A DNA stretch of 11,553 bases, taken from NCBI GenBank assembly GCA_902493915.1, contig CABUQY010000052.1, positions 1-11,553 of the forward strand. The letters run 5' to 3'. The notes below the pieces were generated by a model. That model was not told where the DNA came from. It did not search any database and was given only the letters and a program-made list of their open reading frames with translations. Source of the stretch: an uncultured Collinsella sp. Lineage in GTDB: Bacteria > Actinomycetota > Coriobacteriia > Coriobacteriales > Coriobacteriaceae. Of the stretch, positions 6,816-11,553 are shown in pieces; the stretch's first letter is position 1; the number at the start of each line of letters is the position of its first letter. Made by a program: the position numbers and the translations under genes.

Positions 6816-8779
6816 GTGAGGTTCAGGCGCTGGTGGAGTGTCCCGTTATCGTTGGCACGGCGGGCCACGTTGACCACGGTAAGTCGGCACTGATCGAGGC
6901 GCTGACCGGCAAGAATCCTGATCGCCTTGAGGTCGAGCGTCGCCGCGGCATGACGGTGGAGTTGGGCTTTGGCGAGCTGGCGCTGCCGAGTGGCAAGATC
7001 GTCGGCCTTGTCGACGTGCCGGGCCATGCGCATTACTTGCGCGCCATGGTGCAGGGTGCCACGGGCATCGACGTTGCCGTGCTGGTGGTCTCAGCCGTCG
7101 AGGGCGTGATGCCGCAGACCCGCGAGCACGTGCATGTGCTGGAGCTGCTGGGCGTCACGCATATGGTGGTGGCGCTGACGATGTGTGACCTGGCCGATGC
7201 CGAGATGACCGAGCTTGCCGAGCTCGATGTCGATGACTTTTTGTCGGGTACTGTGTTTGCGGGCGCGCCAATTGTGCCCGTGTCGTCTAAGACGGGCGAG
7301 GGGATTGACGGGCTGCTTGCGGTGCTCGACGAGCAGGTGGGTGTCTGCTGGGATACCTGTCGCGAGCGTGCCGAGCGGAGCGATGCCGCGCCGCGCCTGC
7401 CGATTGACCGCTGCTTTACGATCAAGGGCGCCGGCACCGTCGTGACGGGAACGCTGCACGATGCGCCGGTTGCGGTGGGCGATGAGCTCGTCGCGCTGCC
7501 GTCGCGCACGGTCTGCCGCGTACGCGGGATCCAGGTGCATGGCGACACGCAGCAGGCGTTGCCCGGTCAGCGTGTGGCGCTCAACTTGGTGGGCGATGCT
7601 GTCGCCGCGCTCGATCGCGGCGAGATGCTCGGCGTGGAGGGCCGTTTTGGCCAGACGCTGCGCTTTATGATGACGTTTACCTACCTGGGCCGCGAGGGCG
7701 CTAAACCGCGTGTGCTCGAGTCGGGCGCGCGCGTGCATGTGATGGCGGGTACGGCCGAGGTTGTCGGCCGCATCATGCTTATGGAGGGCGAGGCCCCCAT
7801 GGCGGTGGGCGAGACCCGTAATGTTCAGGTGCGCTTGGAAAACTCGCTGCCGCTACGTGCCGGGGACCATGTCGTGGTGCTGTCCTATTCGCCCGTGATG
7901 CTCATTGGCGGCGGGCGCGTGCTGCTTTCGCGCTGCCGTCGCTCGCGCGAGCTTGCCGAAGGAGAGCGTGCGCTGTATGCGGCGATCGAGTCCGGCGATA
8001 TCGCGGGCGGTGTGGGCGCTTGGCTGGTGCTGCAGACGTTGCCGGTTACGGCGGTTGATGTTGCCGCGGCTTTGGATCTTGGCGTCGGCGAGGTCGATAC
8101 TGCACTGCGCGTGTTGGTGGCGAAGGGCGCTGCTCGCGCGCTTGCTGGCTCGGATGGCTCGCTGTATGCAGATGCTTCCGTGCTCGACGCCGCGATGAAT
8201 GCACTGGCGGCGACCCTGTCAGCCATGCATGCGGCGGCTCCCAAGGAGACGGGCTTTACGCCCGGTGCCGTTGCCCATGCTGCGTGGCCTGCCGCTGATG
8301 AAGCCGTTGCCGCGGCTCTGATTGCCGAGGGCTGCTCGCGTGGCGTGTGCGCCGCCGAGGGCGCCGAGGTATTCGATCCGCATTCGGCCGCCGCGGCGGC
8401 ACGCGTGGTGCGAGAGGCTTGCGAGCGCATCGTCGCGCTGCTTGACGAGGCCGGCTTGGATGCACCGGCGCTTCCCGAGGTGGGCGAACAGCTGCAGCTC
8501 GGCCGCGACACCATGACGCGTGCCCTGCGCGAGCTTTCCCTCAACCGCGCAATCGTTAAGGTCGAGCGCGACGTTGCCCTGTCCGCTGCTGCCGAGGCCC
8601 ATGCGCGTGAGCTCGTCGCCGCCGCCATTGAGGCGGCCGGCGGCGCTGCCACCACGAGCGTGCTGCGCGAGGCCCTGGGCGTGTCGCGCAAACGCGCCAT
8701 CAGCATCTTGGAGCACCTGGATGCCGTGCGCTTTACGGTGCTCGACAAGGATGCCGGCGGCCTGCGCTCCCTGCGCTAG
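6812..8779 (+). CDS. selB: Selenocysteine-specific elongation factor SelB
   Basis: A 655-residue translation GTPase, slightly longer than E. coli SelB (614). It carries Sec-tRNA(Sec) to the ribosome and binds the SECIS hairpin of selenoprotein mRNAs. GTPase motifs run in order: G1 GTAGHVDHGKS (15-25), G2 in RRGMTVELGF, G3 DVPGH (68-72) and G5 SSKTGEG. G4 reads TMCD (123-126) where SelB and EF-Tu usually have [NT]KxD, so the Lys is Met. EF-Tu-like beta-barrel domains follow (FTIKGAGTVVTGT; then VMLIGGGRVL). The C-terminal part, roughly residues 385-655, is Ala-rich and helical with the length expected for the four winged-helix domains; GRDTMTRALREL and TSVLREALGVSRKRAISILEHLD look like the last two. 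Translationally coupled to selA and followed by selC, the RNA it binds. Confidence 0.96.
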   Translation: MSEVQALVECPVIVGTAGHVDHGKSALIEALTGKNPDRLEVERRRGMTVELGFGELALPSGKIVGLVDVPGHAHYLRAMVQGATGIDVAVLVVSAVEGVMPQTREHVHVLELLGVTHMVVALTMCDLADAEMTELAELDVDDFLSGTVFAGAPIVPVSSKTGEGIDGLLAVLDEQVGVCWDTCRERAERSDAAPRLPIDRCFTIKGAGTVVTGTLHDAPVAVGDELVALPSRTVCRVRGIQVHGDTQQALPGQRVALNLVGDAVAALDRGEMLGVEGRFGQTLRFMMTFTYLGREGAKPRVLESGARVHVMAGTAEVVGRIMLMEGEAPMAVGETRNVQVRLENSLPLRAGDHVVVLSYSPVMLIGGGRVLLSRCRRSRELAEGERALYAAIESGDIAGGVGAWLVLQTLPVTAVDVAAALDLGVGEVDTALRVLVAKGAARALAGSDGSLYADASVLDAAMNALAATLSAMHAAAPKETGFTPGAVAHAAWPAADEAVAAALIAEGCSRGVCAAEGAEVFDPHSAAAAARVVREACERIVALLDEAGLDAPALPEVGEQLQLGRDTMTRALRELSLNRAIVKVERDVALSAAAEAHARELVAAAIEAAGGAATTSVLREALGVSRKRAISILEHLDAVRFTVLDKDAGGLRSLR

Positions 8780-8804
8780 GCCGGTTACCCGCTCCCGCCT
8801 CCTC

Positions 8805-8871
8805 AGTTGCGGTGAAATAGTTCCTGTTTTTGGGGTCTTGCAGCCTAAGTAAGAACTATTCCACCGCAACT
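8805..8871. repeat. Long imperfect inverted repeat between selB and selC
   Basis: Arms of 19 nt (8805-8823 and 8853-8871) are complementary at 18 positions. Beyond them the dyad continues weakly inward (CCTGTTTTTGG against CCTAAGTAAG). The single arm mismatch is A against C on the + strand but would be a G-U pair in a minus-strand transcript. No T-run follows directly, so it is not a standard terminator for selB, though it may protect the selAB mRNA 3' end. It could also be one copy of a dispersed REP/MITE-type element; no second copy is seen in this window. GC content is lower than in the flanking genes. Confidence 0.7.
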
Positions 8872-8907
8872 TCTTGCTTGTCTATTTGGGATGGGGCCCG
8901 CTCGGTT

Positions 8908-8916
8908 TGGTAAAAT
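8908..8916 (+). promoter_or_regulatory. Candidate extended -10 promoter of selC
   Basis: TGG followed by TAAAAT (8911-8916) forms an extended -10 element, placed 12 nt before the first base of the tRNA, a normal distance for a tRNA transcript with a short leader. No good -35 hexamer is found at 16-18 nt upstream; TTGTCT at 8878 is too far. An extended -10 can work without a strong -35. Confidence 0.45.
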
Positions 8917-8928
8917 ACCGCCGCACTT

Positions 8929-9025
8929 GGGAACGGATGGGCTCCGGTGGGCTCCGCGGTCCTCAAAACCGTTGCGAGGCGTGCAAAACGTCTTGGATGT
9001 GTTCGATTCACATACGTTCCCGCCA
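8929..9025 (+). tRNA. selC: Selenocysteine tRNA, tRNA-Sec (anticodon TCA), CCA encoded
   Basis: It folds as a bacterial tRNA(Sec). The acceptor arm pairs 8929-8935 with 9015-9021; the eighth position is G8936 against A9014, a mismatch where the 8+5 architecture expects a pair. The D arm is 8939-8944 with 8949-8954, six pairs with a four-base CGGT loop, as in E. coli selC. The anticodon arm is 8956-8960 with 8968-8972, loop CCTCAAA, anticodon TCA at 8963-8965, which reads UGA. A long variable arm pairs around 8975-8981 with 8989-8995. The T arm is ATGTG, TTCGATT, CACAT (8997-9013). The discriminator is G9022, followed by CCA at 9023-9025. This RNA is the substrate of SelA and the ligand of SelB, both encoded just upstream. 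Confidence 0.93.
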
Positions 9026-9033
9026 TACGCTAC

Positions 9034-9089
9034 CAGCGCTTTTGTGCTCGCGGTCTTGCTGCGTGCCGCAAAGGCGCTGTTTTGTTTTT
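9034..9089 (+). terminator. Intrinsic terminator of selC
   Basis: An 11-bp stem (CAGCGCTTTTG at 9034-9044 with CAAAGGCGCTG at 9069-9079, one G-U pair) has a 24-nt loop and is followed by TTTTGTTTTT at 9080-9089. It begins 8 nt after the tRNA CCA, so selC is probably its own transcript. The roughly 90 nt from here to mobA show no other clear signal. Confidence 0.8.
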
Positions 9090-9180
9090 GCATGGGTTTG
9101 CCGTGCCGCCCGCTTTATCGGCGACGGTATTTGGCTTCGTGCGTCGAGTTTTGAGCATACCGATGGGGGTGGTTTGCCGT

Positions 9181-9813
9181 ATGACTACCGTAAGACGGGC
9201 CGATCTTTCTTGTGTCGTTCAAGCGGGCGGGATGTCGTCGCGCATGGGCTGCGATAAGGCGCGCATGGCGTTTTGCGGTGAGCCGCTCATCGAGCGCGTG
9301 CTGGGTCGGCTGGCGCCAGTTGCCGGCGAGCTGGTCGTGACGACGTCGCGCCCCTGCGAGCTTGCCTACCTTGAGGAGCTTATGTTTGATGGCCTGCGCC
9401 CCCGCGTGGTGATGGACGTCGACGGTCCCGCCGGTGCCATGCGCGGCATCGCGAGCTCGTTGGCCGCGGCGCGATTGCCGCTCGTGGCGATCGTCGCTTG
9501 CGATATGCCGTTTGTCTCGCCGGAACTCATCGGCGCGCTCGCCGATCGTGTTGAGGCCGAGGCGCTCGACGTGTGCGTGCCGCGCGAGGAGCGTGGCATT
9601 GAGCCGCTTTGCGCCGTCTGGCGCCGTGACGCATGTGCGCCAGTTGCCCAAGAGCTGCTCTCCTGCGACCGCCAACGCATTCGCTGCCTGATCAATCGCG
9701 TTCAGGCTGGTTATATAGATGAACCGCAGATCGTTAAGGCCGCGGGCTCGACGCTCTGCTTCGAAAACGTCAATACGCCCGAGGAGTTTGCGGCGGCCGA
9801 GTTACTCGCCTAG
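9181..9813 (+). CDS. mobA: Molybdenum cofactor guanylyltransferase MobA
   Basis: A 210-residue nucleotidyltransferase of the MobA/MocA fold; E. coli MobA has 194. MobA moves GMP from GTP onto Mo-molybdopterin to make the (bis-)MGD cofactor of DMSO-reductase-family enzymes, in the cytoplasm. The signature VVQAGGMSSRMGCDKA (residues 12-27, with Lys26) and the metal-binding ACDMPFVSPELI (Asp108) are present, with the late EPLCAVWRRDA block. I chose ATG 9181 because GGGGGTGG at 9165-9172 lies at good distance and the signature then starts near the N-terminus. An upstream in-frame extension would run through the selC terminator. MocA (CTP, for MCD) is the alternative, but both molybdenum enzymes implied by this locus use MGD. 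It is followed 15 nt later by the DUF3343 gene. Confidence 0.85.
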   Translation: MTTVRRADLSCVVQAGGMSSRMGCDKARMAFCGEPLIERVLGRLAPVAGELVVTTSRPCELAYLEELMFDGLRPRVVMDVDGPAGAMRGIASSLAAARLPLVAIVACDMPFVSPELIGALADRVEAEALDVCVPREERGIEPLCAVWRRDACAPVAQELLSCDRQRIRCLINRVQAGYIDEPQIVKAAGSTLCFENVNTPEEFAAAELLA

Positions 9814-9828
9814 ACGATTGGAGTTGCC

Positions 9829-10224
9829 ATGTCTCACGATATTTGTCTCGACACGGGAGAGCCTTGCACTTGCGATGGTTCCGAGCCCTGTACCTGCGGC
9901 TGCGGTGGCTGTGGACATACTGCGGAAGAGGAAGCGGACGCCGCGGCGTATCGCGAGGCACATCGCGAAGGCCCGTCCGGTGATGCCCTCGACCACGAGC
10001 GCAAGATTATCGTTTCGTTCGACAGCACCTTCGATGTGATGGAGTGCGAGCAGCTTTGCCTGGATGCCGGCGTGCCCGGGCGCATTATGCCTTTGCCCGG
10101 CTCCATTACCGCAGGTTGCGGCCTGTGCTGGGCCATGCCGTTCTCGGGCGATGCGCTCGCCGCCTTCCGCGCCGCCACCGAGGGCCGCATAACCCCTGCC
10201 GACTACCATCAGCTCGTCCTCTAA
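9829..10224 (+). CDS. DUF3343 (putative Se/S carrier-like) protein with Cys-rich N-terminus
   Basis: A 131-residue protein in two parts. Residues 60-131 match the DUF3343 family (now described as putative Se/S carrier-like): KIIVSFDSTFDVMECEQLCL, then AGVPGRIMPLPGSITAGCGLC, with the conserved AGCGL Cys at 97 and additional Cys at 73, 77 and 100. Residues 1-30 hold seven Cys (6, 13, 15, 21, 23, 25, 28), with EPCTC repeated at 11-15 and 19-23, then an acidic Ala/Glu linker. DUF3343 proteins are usually only about 70-100 residues, so this N-terminus is extra. The proposed family role is delivery of selenium or sulfur; it has not been shown for this protein. GGAG at 9820-9823 sets the start. The gene lies 15 nt after mobA and close to selA, selB and selC, which supports a selenium link. 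A metal-binding role for the N-terminus is the alternative. Confidence 0.8.
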   Translation: MSHDICLDTGEPCTCDGSEPCTCGCGGCGHTAEEEADAAAYREAHREGPSGDALDHERKIIVSFDSTFDVMECEQLCLDAGVPGRIMPLPGSITAGCGLCWAMPFSGDALAAFRAATEGRITPADYHQLVL

Positions 10225-10232
10225 CCACCAAC

Positions 10233-10314
10233 ACCACCACAAAGGTGCCCAATGTGGTGGTTTGGAACATGTGGACGAAACAGCTTCGAAACACGCGATT
10301 TGCGCGTTGGGCAC
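10233..10314 (+). promoter_or_regulatory. Nested inverted repeats 3' of the DUF3343 gene (possible pseudoknot or weak terminator)
   Basis: A perfect 9-bp stem (ACCACCACA 10233-10241 with TGTGGTGGT 10253-10261) has an 11-nt loop. Eight bases of that loop, GTGCCCAA (10245-10252), are exactly complementary to TTGGGCAC at 10307-10314, so the two pairings could form an H-type pseudoknot. Only three T residues follow the first stem, so a plain terminator would be weak. Small dyads (CGAA/TTCG near 10277-10288, ACGCG/CGCGT near 10293-10307) lie between. Confidence 0.35.
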
Positions 10315-10396
10315 TCAAAAACGCTTCTACCTGCATCGTAATCAAAACGAAACATCTGCTCGTCGGCTTATGCGAAACTTCGCTGCAACAGTGCGA

Positions 10397-10402
10397 TATT
10401 AT
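10397..10402 (+). promoter_or_regulatory. Candidate -10 element for gdhA
   Basis: TATTAT at 10397-10402, 74 nt before the gdhA start codon, fits a -10 box at 5 of 6 positions; no convincing -35 lies 16-18 nt upstream. A GCGA-AACT-TCGC dyad sits just before it. The surrounding 10262-10460 stretch is AT-richer than the genes and holds no open frame I can support. Confidence 0.25.
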
Positions 10403-10475
10403 CCATACTCGATAAAGCTCGCGGCGCATGGGGCGCCTCGAACGACACTTTTCTTTTCCATCAATTGGAGGAAGC

Positions 10476-11553
10476 ATGAGCTACACGCAGAAAGTTCTCG
10501 AAGAGCTCAAGGCCCGCTATCCCGAGCAGCCTGAGTTCATCCAGGCCGCGACCGAGATTCTCGGCACCATCCAGCCGGCGCTCGACGCGCATCCGGAGTT
10601 CGAGGAGGCCGCCCTGCTTGAGCGCCTCGTCGAGCCCGAGCGGATCGTCATGTTCCGTGTCCCCTGGGTCGACGACCAGGGCAAGGTTCAGGTCAACCGC
10701 GGTTACCGCGTCGAGTTCAACTCTGCCATTGGACCCTACAAGGGCGGCCTGCGCTTTAACCCGACGGTCACTCTGGGTATGCTCAAGTTCCTGGGCCTGG
10801 AGCAAATCCTCAAGAACAGCCTGACCACCCTTCCCATGGGCGGCGGCAAGGGCGGCTCCGACTTTGACCCCAAGGGCAAGTCCAACAACGAGATCATGCA
10901 CTTCTGCCAGTCCTTCATGACCGAGCTCTATCGCCACATTGGCCCCAACACCGACGTTCCCGCCGGCGACCTGGGCGTTGGCGGCCGCGAGGTTGCCTAC
11001 CTGTTCGGTCAGTACAAGCGCCTGACCAACGAGTGGACCGGCGTCCTTACCGGCAAGGGCCTCTCCTTTGGCGGCTCGCTCGCCCGTACCGAGGCCACCG
11101 GTTACGGTCTGGCCTACTTTGTGGACGAGTACCTCAAGAGCCGCGGCGACTCCTTCGAGGGCAAGAACGTCGTCGTTCACGGCTCCGGTAACGTCGCCAT
11201 CTACGCGGTCCAGAAGGTCTCCCAGCTCGGCGGCAAGGTGCTGGCCTGCTCCGACACCCATGGCTGGGTCGAGGATCCCGACGGCATCGACTACACCGTG
11301 CTCGAGCATGTCTACAACAAGAAGCGCTCCGGCCACGACAAGGGTGTCACGCTCGCTATGTACGTTGACGAGAAGCCCAACGCCGTGTGGCACGAGGGCG
11401 ACGGCCGCGGCGTGTGGCAGCTGCCCTGCGACATCGCGCTGCCCTGCGCTCGCGAGAACACGCTGCTGCTCGAGGACGCCCAGGCGCTCGTCGCCAACGG
11501 CTGCAAGGTGGTCGGCGAGGGCGCGAACATGCCCACGACCATCGAGGCCACGA
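10476..11553 (+). CDS. gdhA: Glutamate dehydrogenase, hexameric NAD(P)-dependent (3' end outside window)
   Basis: The first 359 residues of a family that usually has about 445; the gene runs off the window. It interconverts glutamate with 2-oxoglutarate and ammonium in the cytoplasm, mainly for ammonium assimilation in the class-I hexameric enzymes. Visible marks are YRVEFNSAIGPYKGGLRFNP, the Lys-rich LPMGGGKGGSDFDPKGKS, the catalytic block PAGDLGVGGREV and the Rossmann-fold VVHGSGNVAIYAVQK. CARENTLL and GANMPTT close to the end also fit. The start has a strong site, GGAGGA at 10467-10472, a few bases before the ATG. NADP is the usual cofactor for this bacterial type but cannot be fixed from what is seen. 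It seems unrelated to the selenium genes upstream and is separated by 251 nt. Confidence 0.95.
   Translation, partial: MSYTQKVLEELKARYPEQPEFIQAATEILGTIQPALDAHPEFEEAALLERLVEPERIVMFRVPWVDDQGKVQVNRGYRVEFNSAIGPYKGGLRFNPTVTLGMLKFLGLEQILKNSLTTLPMGGGKGGSDFDPKGKSNNEIMHFCQSFMTELYRHIGPNTDVPAGDLGVGGREVAYLFGQYKRLTNEWTGVLTGKGLSFGGSLARTEATGYGLAYFVDEYLKSRGDSFEGKNVVVHGSGNVAIYAVQKVSQLGGKVLACSDTHGWVEDPDGIDYTVLEHVYNKKRSGHDKGVTLAMYVDEKPNAVWHEGDGRGVWQLPCDIALPCARENTLLLEDAQALVANGCKVVGEGANMPTTIEAT

Noticed and set aside
8947..9180. N-terminal extension of mobA back into selC
   Set aside because: It would be translated through the tRNA and its terminator; the nucleotidyltransferase signature begins 12 residues after ATG 9181, which has its own ribosome site.
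8845..9257. Small open frames across the selB-mobA gap
   Set aside because: They overlap the inverted repeat, selC and the terminator, lack ribosome sites and show no familiar sequence.
10422..10456. GGCGC/GCGCC hairpin and T-rich stretch before gdhA as a terminator
   Set aside because: The T-rich run starts about 12 nt after the short stem, and the structure sits just ahead of the gdhA ribosome site; not a standard terminator.
1..11553. Mobile elements, CRISPR arrays, phage genes
   Set aside because: No transposase, integrase, direct-repeat array or attachment-site duplication at selC was seen.

Overview
The window looks like a piece of a high-GC anaerobic actinobacterium of the class Coriobacteriia, with Collinsella as the best guess. 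This rests on the codon bias, on a formate-hydrogenlyase operon beside selenocysteine genes, and on a hexameric glutamate dehydrogenase; no marker gene proves the genus. All genes I support lie on the + strand. Long minus-strand open frames are shadows of GC-rich codons.

Region 1 (1-3100) is the 3' end of a formate hydrogenlyase (FHL) operon in the E. coli order hycF-hycG-hycH-hycI: the tail of an iron-sulfur subunit, the small NiFe-hydrogenase/complex-I-like subunit, the FHL accessory protein HycH and the hydrogenase maturation protease HycI. A formate/nitrite-family channel follows, and an intrinsic terminator closes the unit.

Region 2 (3164-5281) is a single molybdopterin-bisMGD oxidoreductase. 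It has an N-terminal 4Fe-4S site and a Cys at the molybdenum-ligand position. It has no Tat signal, lacks the formate dehydrogenase His and Arg, and has no electron-transfer partner gene beside it. It resembles the thiosulfate/polysulfide reductase catalytic subunits, but its substrate is unknown.

Region 3 (5282-10224) is a selenium/molybdenum cofactor block. selA and selB overlap by 4 nt. A long imperfect inverted repeat follows, then the selenocysteine tRNA gene (selC, anticodon TCA, encoded CCA) with its own promoter-like sequence and terminator. Next come mobA (molybdenum cofactor guanylyltransferase) and a small DUF3343 protein (putative Se/S carrier family) with an unusual Cys-rich N-terminus. 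No selenoprotein gene and no selD are seen here. The obvious client is a Sec/Mo formate dehydrogenase (FdhF type) feeding FHL, probably outside the window.

Region 4 (10225-11553) is a 251-nt intergenic stretch with nested inverted repeats, then the 5' part of gdhA, cut by the window end.

Taken together, formate enters or leaves through the channel and FHL converts it to H2 and CO2. The selA/selB/selC and mobA products supply the selenocysteine and bis-MGD cofactor that the formate dehydrogenase arm would need. The least explained parts are the orphan molybdoenzyme and the Cys-rich DUF3343 protein.
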